DNA of 6,381 nucleotides from JAGTVB01 sp964624765 (GCA_964624765.1 CAZUZO010000163.1:1-6381); one strand, 5' to 3'. Counted from the stretch's first letter, positions 1-6,124 are shown. Translations and numbers: made by a program. The notes: generated by a model not told the origin, from the sequence alone.

Positions 1-291
1 CGGGGGTTTCAGGAGGCGCAGCGGGACGCCCGAGCGAGCGGATCGCTTCCTGTTCCGTTGCATCTGCGAAATGCCCCGACGCGCCTGATGCGGGGGCTCG
101 ATTACGGCGCTGGCTATCGTTACGCCCACGATGAGCCCGCTGCCTATGCTGCCGGCGAGTGCTATTTCCCTGAGGCGCTCGGCCCCCGCCAGTACTACTT
201 CCCTACCGATCGGGGGTTGGAAATCCGTATCGGTGAGAAGCTGGCGAATCTGCGGGCGCTGGATAGGGCGAGCTCGAGACACGGGCGATAG
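1..291 (+). CDS. rarA: Replication-associated recombination protein A, C-terminal part (5' end outside window)
   Basis: This is the last 96 codons of RarA (MgsA), a cytosolic AAA+ ATPase of the clamp-loader/WRNIP1 group that acts at stalled replication forks. The frame is open from base 1 and ends at TAG 289-291, so the start and the ATPase core lie upstream of the window. The visible part is the C-terminal oligomerisation region. It carries the family hallmarks VPLHLRNAPTRLM, then GYRYAHDEP, AAGE and, after a short gap, YYFPTDRGLE followed by IGEKL. These match the E. coli RarA tail as I remember it closely. No partner gene such as crcB or serS follows; about 350 bp of noncoding DNA comes next. 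I see no disruption in the visible part. Family assignment is secure; intactness of the whole gene cannot be judged here. Confidence 0.94.
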   Translation, partial: RGFQEAQRDARASGSLPVPLHLRNAPTRLMRGLDYGAGYRYAHDEPAAYAAGECYFPEALGPRQYYFPTDRGLEIRIGEKLANLRALDRASSRHGR

Positions 292-360
292 CGGTCCGCA
301 GTGGCAGCCGCTGTCGCGTATACCCTAGCGCCGGGTAGTCGTCCCTGAGCGATTCGGTCA

Positions 361-459
361 TGGTCATCGTTTCGTCAGGTGCTCTGGCGTACACCGTCGC
401 CGCGCAAGCCTTCGGCTGTCCCACGGGCACAGGTCATCAAGCTGCCGAAACGATGACCA
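361..459. repeat. 99-bp segment bounded by 18-bp inverted repeats (MITE-like or operator-like)
   Basis: The left arm 361-378 (TGGTCATCGTTTCGTCAG) pairs with the right arm 442-459 (CTGCCGAAACGATGACCA) at 17 of 18 positions. The only mismatch is 375 against 445, and the outer 14 bp are perfect. The arms enclose 63 bp. The word GGTCAT occurs at 356-361, 362-367 and 432-437, and inverted at 453-458. No target-site duplication is visible at the two edges. This could be a small nonautonomous element, a protein-binding site or a hairpin after rarA; the sequence alone does not decide. Confidence 0.5.
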
Positions 460-627
460 ACGCCGAAGTATTCAGATGCCGAACCCCCTGTTGCCCATGC
501 TCGGTAGCGGCTATGCTAAGCGCTTGGATAGATCGATTCGCGTTGGTTGGCCACTGAGAGGCTATGAAGAGACCCTCGCGCGCGGCTCGTGAGCAAGACG
601 AGCGGCGCGGCCAACAAACCATTCATG

Positions 628-635
628 AGGAAGGG
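628..635 (+). promoter_or_regulatory. Ribosome binding site choosing the 645 start
   Basis: AGGAAGGG lies 9 nt before ATG 645. It supports this start over the longer in-frame reading from 564, which would add 27 charged residues ahead of the Rossmann motif and has no comparable site. Confidence 0.6.
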
Positions 636-644
636 AAAGAGGCC

Positions 645-1568
645 ATGCATGCGTTGATCACCGGCGGGACCGGTCTTATCGGCACGGCGCTTTGTAAGGG
701 GCTGGTAGCCGATGGTCACCGGGTCACGGTTCTGACCCGGAAGGAAAACCCAACCTTGGTCCCGGGCGCGGTGGCCCAGATTTGGGATGCAAGGACCCCG
801 GAAGGTTGGGGTGCCCTCGCCAATGAGGTTGATGTGGTGGTCAATCTGGCCGGTGAGAGCCTCGCTGGACAGGGATCCCTGCCCGCGCGCTGGACAGCAT
901 CGCAAAAACAGAGGATTCGGCAGAGCCGGCTCGATGCGGGACAAGCGCTGGTGCAGGCCATCGATGGTGCTGCCAGCCCCCCCCAGGTATTGGTGCAGGC
1001 CTCGGGCATCGGCTACTACGGGACTCACGAAGATGAGCCCATCGATGAGACGGCACCGGCGGGGACAGACTTCTTGGGGAAGTTAGCCGTGGACTGGGAA
1101 GCATCTACCGCGGCTGTCGAGGAGAAGGGCGTGCGTCGGGTCATCATTCGGACCGGCGTGGTGTTGAGCGCCGCCGGGGGAGCGCTTCCTAAGCTTCTGT
1201 TTCCCTACCGATTGTTTGTCGGGGGGCCCATCGGCAGTGGGCGTCAGGTTATGTCCTGGATCCATATCGACGATGAGGTGAATGCTATTCGGTTCTTGAT
1301 CGATGAGGCTACTGCCGAGGGTGCCTTTAACTTGTGTGCTCCCGATGCCGTGACGAATCGTGAGTTCGGCTCCGTGTTGGGTCGAGTCATGCATCGTCCT
1401 TCCCTGTTGCCCGTACCGGCCTTTGCAATGCGCGCCTTGTTAGGCGAGGTGGCCGATGTGGTCCTTGAAGGTCAACGCGCCATTCCGAAGCGGTTGCAGT
1501 CCTTCGGCTACGATTTCCGATTCGCGCGCCTAGAACCTGCACTTCGAGACCTCTTGCCCGATCGCTAG
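645..1568 (+). CDS. yfcH: TIGR01777-type epimerase/NAD(P)-dependent oxidoreductase (YfcH-like, SDR39U1)
   Basis: The 307-residue product is an extended short-chain dehydrogenase of the YfcH/SDR39U1 family, usually annotated as a nucleoside-diphosphate-sugar epimerase-like protein. The physiological substrate of the family is not firmly known. The Rossmann motif GGTGLIG sits at residues 7-13, right at the N-terminus, which with the upstream AGGAAGGG fixes the start at 645. NLAGESLAG (67-75) and SGIGYYG (120-126) are family motifs in the nucleotide-binding and active-site region. Residues from about 250 to the end form the DUF1731 C-terminal domain (LLGEVADVVLEGQR, then LEPALRDLL). Length agrees with E. 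coli YfcH, about 300 residues. No signal peptide or membrane segment is present, so it is cytosolic. The cytochrome gene starts 56 nt after its stop, suggesting shared transcription. The frame looks intact. Family confidence is high; the reaction is unknown. Confidence 0.93.
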   Translation: MHALITGGTGLIGTALCKGLVADGHRVTVLTRKENPTLVPGAVAQIWDARTPEGWGALANEVDVVVNLAGESLAGQGSLPARWTASQKQRIRQSRLDAGQALVQAIDGAASPPQVLVQASGIGYYGTHEDEPIDETAPAGTDFLGKLAVDWEASTAAVEEKGVRRVIIRTGVVLSAAGGALPKLLFPYRLFVGGPIGSGRQVMSWIHIDDEVNAIRFLIDEATAEGAFNLCAPDAVTNREFGSVLGRVMHRPSLLPVPAFAMRALLGEVADVVLEGQRAIPKRLQSFGYDFRFARLEPALRDLLPDR

Positions 1569-1610
1569 CGGCTGCGTGGGGGCACGCAAGGTCGAACCCT
1601 AGCAAGAGTG

Positions 1611-1616
1611 GGAGGA
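1611..1616 (+). promoter_or_regulatory. Ribosome binding site of the cytochrome gene
   Basis: GGAGGA ends 8 nt before ATG 1625. It is a strong Shine-Dalgarno sequence and suggests that the broken cytochrome gene still has, or recently had, good translation initiation. Confidence 0.7.
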
Positions 1617-1624
1617 CGGCTATC

Positions 1625-2426
1625 ATGGCTCAGAACGCGTTTCACGTCCATCCGGTGTGGGACGCTCCCATCCGCTGGTTTCATTGGATCAATTTCCTTG
1701 CGGTGATCGGTTTGATAGGAATTGGCCTTGTGATACTCAATGGCCAGGAACTGGGGCTGTCGAACCAGGGCAAAGTCATGCTCAAGACGGTGCATGTCTG
1801 GGTGGGCTACGTCTTGGTGCTCAACCTCGTGTGGCGGCTCATCTGGGGATTCATCGGTAACCGGTATGCTCGTTGGTCAGCCGTATTGCCGTTTGGTCAA
1901 GGGTATTTCTCTGAGCTGAAGGACTATGTTTCCTCCACTTTTACCCGTCGTCCGTCCCCGTACCTAGGACACAATCCCCTCGGCCGGATCGCTGTCACGG
2001 TACTGTTGCTATTGCTTCTCGGGCAGTCCATGACAGGCCTGGTTTTAGCCGGTACCGATATCTTCTATCCGCCTCTTGGCCATTGGATCGCCCGATGGGT
2101 CGCCGCCCCAGGCGTTGACCCAAGCACACTGGTGCCCCTATGCCAAGGAGCTCATGGATGCGTCGGCTTACGAGGCCATGCGGGCTTTTCGAGAACCCTT
2201 CATCACCCTTCACGAGTTGGGCTTTTACGCCCTTGTAGTGGTAGGTGTTTTGCATATAACGGCGGTCGTGATGGCCGAGGTTCGCGAGGGGGGAACCCTG
2301 GTGTCCGCGATGTTTAGCGGAAAGAAAATCCTCACTGGTACGCCCCGAGATGAAGATTTGACGCGGTCTGTGTGCCACGGAGCTCGGCGGTCAGCCGCAC
2401 CCAGTGAACCGCTCGCGAAACAATGA
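1625..2426 (+). pseudogene. Membrane cytochrome b561 / Ni,Fe-hydrogenase-type cytochrome b, frameshifted
   Basis: This encodes a four-helix inner-membrane dihaem b-type cytochrome that moves electrons between the quinone pool and a periplasmic or membrane partner. One extra C in CCCC at 2135-2138 splits it. As read, translation from 1625 runs out of family sequence after residue 170 and stops at 2317. Skipping one C joins codon 170 (2132-2134) to 2136-2426 and gives 266 residues that fit the family throughout. Likely haem-ligand histidines are H20 (in WFHW), H57, H196 and H210. Other hallmarks are RLIWGFIG (71-78), GHNPLGR (115-121) and YPPLGHW (148-154). Helices lie near 22-38, 57-77, 121-142 and 196-216. 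The upstream frame alone lacks helix 4 and two haem ligands, so it should not be functional. The damage may be a recent mutation, a sequencing error or, less likely, programmed +1 slippage. The redox partner is unknown. Confidence 0.88.
2135..2138 (+). other. +1 frameshift site (CCCC) in the cytochrome gene
   Basis: The incoming frame reads GTG-CCC-CTA and the outgoing family-like frame reads CCC-TAT from 2136. Removing any one of the four C bases restores V-P-Y at the junction between the LV and PYAKE segments, with no residue lost. The break is therefore exactly one base, placed in the homopolymer. Confidence 0.88.
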
Positions 2427-2510
2427 CCAATATCGAAGGTTTTTATCGGCGAGGTGGAGTTTAACGATGTCCCAATTCTGTGTAATCAGGCCTTTAACTG
2501 ACATGGATAC

Positions 2511-2517
2511 GGAGGGA
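2511..2517 (+). promoter_or_regulatory. Ribosome binding site choosing the 2521 start
   Basis: GGAGGGA ends 3 nt before ATG 2521, with its GGAGG core 5 nt away. It selects the Met that begins a textbook signal peptide over upstream in-frame starts at 2404 and 2467. Confidence 0.65.
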
Positions 2518-2520
2518 GCC

Positions 2521-2922
2521 ATGCACGCGTGCCATAAGACTGCTCTTGCCCTTGTCGCAGCGTTTTGTTTACTGGCGTGGAGTCTGCCGTCGCAAGCCCA
2601 GCCCTGCTTTGCCAGACAACTCATGTCTCCGAATGAATGGCGACAACACCAAGCCACCCTGTGGAGCTTGCCTCCGGCCCAGCGGGAGGTCTATCGGGCT
2701 CAACACCACGAACAGATGAAGCGGCGCGCCGCCGCGCAAGGGGTTGTGCTGCCTCATCAACCACCGCCGATGGGATTGGGGATGGGCCGCAGGATGGTTC
2801 CGAGAGCTTGGATCCCCGGTTACGGTCCAGGTTGGTCGCCCTATGGCGCTTGGGGGCGACCCGGCTGGGCGAGAGGGCCGGGACGTGCTTGGCAGCGTTG
2901 GGGTGGGCCGGGCAGGTGGTGA
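2521..2922 (+). CDS. Small exported (periplasmic) protein with Gly/Trp/Pro/Arg-rich C-terminus
   Basis: The 133-residue product begins with a clear signal peptide: Lys6, a hydrophobic stretch over residues 7-22, and a likely cleavage after SQA at residue 26. The mature part has a helical, charged segment at about 34-78 (LMSPNEWRQHQ, then REVYRAQHHEQMKRRA and GVVLP). This resembles a common but uncharacterised type of small proteobacterial periplasmic protein with a similar LMT/S-E...R-H...M-RA...G-LP pattern. I recall that pattern without a family name. From about residue 81 the sequence becomes low-complexity and rich in Gly, Pro, Trp, Arg and Met, with no obvious fold. Cys29 lies close to the predicted mature N-terminus, but there is no clean lipobox. 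The gene follows the cytochrome by 94 nt and may share its transcript, which hints at an envelope or redox-related role. That role is inference from position; function is unknown. Confidence 0.72.
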   Translation: MHACHKTALALVAAFCLLAWSLPSQAQPCFARQLMSPNEWRQHQATLWSLPPAQREVYRAQHHEQMKRRAAAQGVVLPHQPPPMGLGMGRRMVPRAWIPGYGPGWSPYGAWGRPGWARGPGRAWQRWGGPGRW

Positions 2923-3059
2923 GGCATGAGAGGTTGCTGATAGTTTCCTAGGGATCGGCGGGCATTGCCGTTCTAGTACGTATCGCTCTAGCGTGCTCCT
3001 ATCTGATCGGTGGCTCGTGATGAGCCTCCGTCGGATAGTCGGTTGGTTTCAGTGGCACG

Positions 3060-3094
3060 GACGACTCAGGTTTTTTCACTAGCTCAGAGTCGTC
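3060..3094 (+). repeat. 8-bp perfect inverted repeat with T-rich loop
   Basis: GACGACTC (3060-3067) pairs exactly with GAGTCGTC (3087-3094) around a 19-nt loop that contains six T at 3071-3076. The T-run is inside the loop and not after the stem, so this is not a standard intrinsic terminator. Confidence 0.5.
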
Positions 3095-3125
3095 GCCGGG
3101 GTTAACGTCATGGCTCGGTAGGTTC

Positions 3126-3143
3126 CCAGCCCATTGGGGCTGG
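3126..3143 (+). repeat. 7-bp GC-rich hairpin followed by an A-run
   Basis: CCAGCCC (3126-3132) pairs with GGGCTGG (3137-3143) around a four-base loop. Seven A follow at 3148-3154. On the + strand a terminator needs U after the stem, and on the - strand the T-run precedes the stem, so neither orientation fits. It may be an RNA structure in the leader or a site near a promoter. Confidence 0.45.
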
Positions 3144-3172
3144 CGATAAAAAAATGATGGCCGCGATGCAAA

Positions 3173-3204
3173 ATGAGAGATCGAGGGGCCTCGTCGACTC
3201 TCAT
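3173..3204 (+). promoter_or_regulatory. Nested hairpin just upstream of the fadL-type ribosome binding site
   Basis: The outer stem is ATGAGAG (3173-3179) with CTCTCAT (3198-3204), 7 perfect pairs. The inner stem is CGAGG (3182-3186) with CCTCG (3189-3193), around a tight GG loop. A small asymmetric internal loop separates the two. The structure ends 23 nt before the AGGAG at 3228-3232, where a leader element could affect translation or mRNA stability. A regulatory role is inference. Confidence 0.4.
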
Positions 3205-3227
3205 GCGTGATGGTGGCACTACTGGTT

Positions 3228-3232
3228 AGGAG
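3228..3232 (+). promoter_or_regulatory. Ribosome binding site selecting a GTG start
   Basis: AGGAG lies 9 nt before GTG 3242. The next codon, TTG 3245, could also initiate but at 12 nt spacing. No ATG is better placed ahead of the signal peptide. Confidence 0.7.
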
Positions 3233-3241
3233 AAAACAGAC

Positions 3242-4660
3242 GTGTTGAAGTACTCTCGCACCCTCTGGTTCAGCGCTATGCTCGCCCTGTGTATTCCTGT
3301 CACGGCATCGGCCACCAACGGATATTTGTCCCATGGTTACGGCACGAAGTCAAAGGGGATGGCGGGAGCCAGTGGAGCCGCCCTGCCGCAGGAGACCATG
3401 ACCGCGTTTACCAATCCTGCAGGTATCGTCAGACTGGGTGCTCGCGCTGACGCGGGACTCGCATTCTTCATGCCGGATCGCGGCTATACGGCGAACAACG
3501 ATTTTGTTCCGGATCCGAGCGATCCGCTAGGTGCTGCCCCGATCTCTCCGGGTACCGTCGAGAGCCGCAATTCGGTTTTTTTTATCCCGCACTTCGGGAT
3601 CAGCTGGGCGCTTGATAATGAGAGCGCGCTTGCCGTGACGCTGGCCGGGCAGGGCGGCATGAATACCGAGTATCCTACCGCGACCTTTGAGAGCTTTGCG
3701 TTTCCGGCAAACACCACACTCGTTGGTTTTGGCCCAGGAGGACAGCCGGTACTAGAACCCGTGCTGCCCGATGACCCGCGAAATCTCAACCCCAACGGCC
3801 AGTTCAATGCCACCAAGCCCACTGGCGTGGACTTGATCCAAGTGGCCATCGCGCTCACCTATTCGCGGCAACTGACGGAGCGGCATTCCTTGGGCCTCAC
3901 TCCCATCTTTGCTATCCAGCGATTTAAGGCGGAGGGTCTCCAGCCCTTCACCCAGATTGGGCCGGACGGTCAACCGTTATTCTCGGTCTCGCCGGAGAAT
4001 GTCACCAACAACGGCTTCGATTACGCTTACGGTGGGGGGTTGCGCGTGGGCTGGCTCGGCACGGTTGCCGATGGCCTTAACCTCGGGGTGTCGTACCAGA
4101 CCAAGCTTTACATGACTGATTTTGACCGTTATAAGGGTTTATTCGCCGAGGGTGGCGGATTCGACATTCCGGCGGTGCTCAACGTCGGCGCGGCCTACCA
4201 GCTTACCCCCAGAATGACCCTTGCTTTCGAGTATGACCGGATCTTCTACGGTGATATCAAGGCATTAAATAATAGCAATGCACTCAAGCCGCTGGGCGAC
4301 AATCGGCTGGGCGCCGATGGTGGGCTCGGATTCGGTTGGGAAGATATCAATGTGTACAAGTTCGGAGCCCAGTACGACTATAGCGATCAATGGTCGTTTC
4401 GCGTCGGCTACAGCCACGGCGACGAGCCCTTTAAGGGTGCGCAAGCCCTGTTCAATATCTTGGCGCCGGCGACCGTCACGGACCATTTGACTGCCGGTTT
4501 GACCTATCGCTTTGGCGGTGGCCATGAAATCAATCTCGCCTACATGCATGCTTTTGAGAACGAGATAGAAGGCCAGAATCCGTCTAATACCGGCAGCCAG
4601 ACAGGGAAGGTGTTCATGAGTCAGAACGAACTAGAAATAAGCTGGGGTTATCGGTTCTAG
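3242..4660 (+). CDS. OmpP1/FadL-family outer-membrane transporter
   Basis: The 472-residue product is a monomeric beta-barrel of the FadL/TodX family, which lets hydrophobic molecules such as long-chain fatty acids or aromatic hydrocarbons cross the outer membrane. A signal peptide covers residues 1-24 (cleavage after ASA). The mature protein opens with TNGYLSHGYGTKSKGMAGA, typical of one large FadL subgroup, and NPAG (58-61) marks the N-terminal hatch region. Alternating amphipathic strands continue to the C-terminal WGYRF, whose final Phe is the usual barrel-assembly signal. A Pro/Gly/Asn-rich insert at about 150-190 is probably an extracellular loop. Length is normal for the family (about 420-480). 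Translation starts at GTG after a good ribosome site. It is preceded by a long hairpin-bearing leader, so it probably has its own promoter. The substrate cannot be told from sequence; the symbol fadL would overclaim. Confidence 0.94.
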   Translation: MLKYSRTLWFSAMLALCIPVTASATNGYLSHGYGTKSKGMAGASGAALPQETMTAFTNPAGIVRLGARADAGLAFFMPDRGYTANNDFVPDPSDPLGAAPISPGTVESRNSVFFIPHFGISWALDNESALAVTLAGQGGMNTEYPTATFESFAFPANTTLVGFGPGGQPVLEPVLPDDPRNLNPNGQFNATKPTGVDLIQVAIALTYSRQLTERHSLGLTPIFAIQRFKAEGLQPFTQIGPDGQPLFSVSPENVTNNGFDYAYGGGLRVGWLGTVADGLNLGVSYQTKLYMTDFDRYKGLFAEGGGFDIPAVLNVGAAYQLTPRMTLAFEYDRIFYGDIKALNNSNALKPLGDNRLGADGGLGFGWEDINVYKFGAQYDYSDQWSFRVGYSHGDEPFKGAQALFNILAPATVTDHLTAGLTYRFGGGHEINLAYMHAFENEIEGQNPSNTGSQTGKVFMSQNELEISWGYRF

Positions 4661-5162
4661 GAACCAGCGGCATTCTGATCGTCACTGAGCAATCTGGGCT
4701 GAGAAAATGGGGCCGGATTTCACATTCCAACCATCCGTCTCAGGAAGGCCACGTGGTGGTCTATGCAAGGGTCCCGGGTATTCTACGGTGGGGGAATCAG
4801 GATGAAACGCTGGGACGATTTGACCAGGCTTCCTCCAAGGCCCCCGGCATTGCGCGCCCGGTGCACCCAGCAAGCCCATCCCTTCTAAAAAACGCTGCAG
4901 CGTCCATTCAAGTCCCTCTTAGCCCAAGCCTTTGGCCACCTTCACCATGTCATCCTCAAGCTAGGGGACCAGTGGAGCGCATTTGAGAAAACTCGGCCAT
5001 TTTTTGTCCTGTACTGAAAAAGTCACGCTCTCAATCGTGAGCTGGCCTATACACTGATCACCAGAGCACGAACAGGGTTAGACGTTTAGGAAACCGAGCC
5101 TATTCTGGGTGTTGCTGTAGGGCGGTCGGTGCAGCCTTCATCGGCTCTACGCGAGCGGTTAT

Positions 5163-5179
5163 GGTGCTCTGATGGCACC
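5163..5179 (+). repeat. 5-bp hairpin GGTGC/GCACC
   Basis: GGTGC (5163-5167) pairs with GCACC (5175-5179) around a 7-nt loop. It is short and may be chance; listed because it is one of several small dyads in the region before the 5333 gene. Confidence 0.25.
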
Positions 5180-5261
5180 TGGTGGATAATGATGACCTCC
5201 TTCTGTCCCTGGCCAAAGAGGAGGGCGAGAGTGGAGGGGCGTTTTGGCACCGGCCCCATTC

Positions 5262-5282
5262 CCACCGCAAGCAGCGCGGTGG
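5262..5282 (+). repeat. Strong GC-rich hairpin upstream of the 5333 gene
   Basis: CCACCGC (5262-5268) pairs exactly with GCGGTGG (5276-5282) around the 7-nt loop AAGCAGC. Six of the seven pairs are G-C. No T-run follows, so it is not a classical terminator. It ends 38 nt before the ribosome binding site of the next gene and could be a leader structure or an operator. Confidence 0.45.
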
Positions 5283-5320
5283 TGAGCGACCCTAAGAGGC
5301 AGGCAAAGCGAAAATCAACA

Positions 5321-5329
5321 AGGAGAAGG
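5321..5329 (+). promoter_or_regulatory. Ribosome binding site choosing the 5333 start
   Basis: AGGAGAAGG lies just before ATG 5333, with its AGGAG core 7 nt away. It argues against the longer in-frame reading from 5129, whose extra 68 residues are Arg/Trp-rich, lack an upstream site and look noncoding. Confidence 0.7.
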
Positions 5330-5332
5330 CTT

Positions 5333-6037
5333 ATGGAGTATACGAGAGAGTTTTTCCCCTCAGTGAGGAAGAGCATTATGCCCCGGCCGGCCTATCTCGA
5401 AGAGCGAGATATCCTCGGCCAGAGCGGCACGGCCTGGGCGACCCAAGCGCAGATTTTTGGCCCCAACTGGTATCTCGATCATGAGCATGGCTTGATCGAG
5501 ATCTATGACGCCGGACCGGCTATTTGCTTTCGCGGTCTTTTACCTAAGAAGGACAAGTATGACAAAGAAAGTCTATACCTGCGCTTGGGTCTCGCATACC
5601 GCACCACGGAAAATGCGAACGTCAATATCCGCAATTTCTCCGGAAGCCATGTTACGCTTCCCAATAGCGTTGACGGCGCTATTTATTATGATCCCAGTAA
5701 TTATCACTGGGTTACCGATGATCTAACGATCAATGTCAACAGTATTTACACCGGAGAGAAAATTTGGATTCAACGGGTGGATTGGGAATGGATGAGCAAA
5801 GAGATTCTGTATGAGGATGAGGCAGGTTGGCAAGATCATTATCTACACCGCAACAAAGAAGAGGTGGATGCGCTGTATTCTCCTCAACACATAACCGACG
5901 AATCGGTGAAGGGTTATCTGGTTAACCGCATTCAGAATGACGAGCGTTTTGCTAAGCGCTGTCTGGCGTTGCTGAGAACCGATCAGCTATTGAACAACGA
6001 TTTGACGGCGTTATATCAAGATCTGGGGTTGGAATGA
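5333..6037 (+). CDS. Unassigned soluble protein of 234 residues
   Basis: I do not recognise this family. The product has no signal peptide and no membrane helix, so it is probably cytosolic. It is rich in aromatics (7 Trp and 16 Tyr by my count) with only two Cys (65 and 210). Residues 30-155 look beta-rich, with short strands separated by Gly/Asn/Asp turns (FGPNWYLDHEHGLIEIYD at 42-59, SGSHVTLPNSVDG at 103-115, IWIQRVDWEWM at 144-154). Residues 172-234 look helical and charged, ending in two amphipathic stretches (NRIQNDERFAKRCLALL and LLNNDLTALYQDL). No catalytic motif stands out. The frame is coherent, ends at TGA 6035-6037 and has a strong ribosome site. Base composition is mosaic: I count 105 GC of 180 in 5341-5520 but 159 of 360 in 5521-5880, well below the 38 of 60 seen in sampled lines of the neighbouring genes. 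Recent acquisition is possible. Confidence 0.75.
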   Translation: MEYTREFFPSVRKSIMPRPAYLEERDILGQSGTAWATQAQIFGPNWYLDHEHGLIEIYDAGPAICFRGLLPKKDKYDKESLYLRLGLAYRTTENANVNIRNFSGSHVTLPNSVDGAIYYDPSNYHWVTDDLTINVNSIYTGEKIWIQRVDWEWMSKEILYEDEAGWQDHYLHRNKEEVDALYSPQHITDESVKGYLVNRIQNDERFAKRCLALLRTDQLLNNDLTALYQDLGLE

Positions 6038-6124
6038 TCGCGCTGATGCTTGCGATGGGCATTCAGTCAGAAGTTGTGTTAGAAATATCACGAGTGCCGG
6101 CAGAGCAATGCGCATGGTGGCGAT

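Larger units (their letters stand above)
292..644. other. Noncoding gap between rarA and the epimerase gene
   Basis: No reading frame here resembles a protein I know, and none of the short open frames has a good ribosome binding site. The notable content is an 18-bp inverted repeat (361-378 and 442-459) with several copies of the word GGTCAT, described separately. A possible but poor promoter lies at 491-517 (TTGCCC, 15-bp spacer, TATGCT). I see no clear terminator for rarA: the stretch 292-318 is GC-rich and partly self-complementary but has no T-run. Confidence 0.6.
2923..3241. other. Leader-like noncoding region before the fadL-type gene
   Basis: About 320 bp with no supported gene. It holds three hairpin-forming inverted repeats (3060-3094, 3126-3143, 3173-3204), a run of seven A at 3148-3154, and the ribosome binding site of the next gene. 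A weak CGGC/GCCG repeat at 2956-2970 is not followed by a T-run, so I cannot name a terminator for the preceding gene. I see no convincing sigma-70 promoter by eye. Confidence 0.55.
4661..5332. other. Long noncoding stretch, possibly decayed DNA
   Basis: About 670 bp with stops in all frames and no protein motif that I recognise on either strand. A 28-codon frame from ATG 4802 to a stop near 4888 has a fair purine-rich upstream stretch, but nothing supports it. The - strand frame over 5086-5376 (96 codons) overlaps the next gene and looks like chance. Several hairpins occur (5163-5179 and 5262-5282; also TCACG/CGTGA at about 5022-5039). I see no terminator directly after the porin stop. The region could be remnants of lost genes, or a promoter and leader for the next gene. 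Confidence 0.55.

Noticed and set aside
491..517. Sigma-70-like promoter TTGCCC / TATGCT before the epimerase
   Set aside because: The spacer is only 15 bp and each box matches four of six positions; too weak to call.
564..644. Longer N-terminus for the epimerase, starting at 564
   Set aside because: It adds 27 charged residues ahead of the Rossmann motif, which in this family starts at the N-terminus, and the good ribosome site is at 628-635.
2460..2486. Promoter with TGTAAT at 2481-2486 before the periplasmic gene
   Set aside because: The -10 box matches five of six, but there is no acceptable -35 at 16-18 bp spacing, and the gene may be in an operon.
2922..2938. Sigma-54 (-24/-12) promoter, AGGCAT...TTGCT
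   Set aside because: GG and GC are separated by 11 nt instead of the required 10, which normally abolishes sigma-54 recognition.
5129..5332. Longer N-terminus for the unassigned gene, starting at 5129
   Set aside because: The extra residues look noncoding and cover the strong hairpin at 5262-5282; a strong ribosome site directs the start to 5333.
5086..5376. 96-codon open frame on the - strand
   Set aside because: It overlaps the well-supported + strand gene, has no ribosome site and no recognisable domain.
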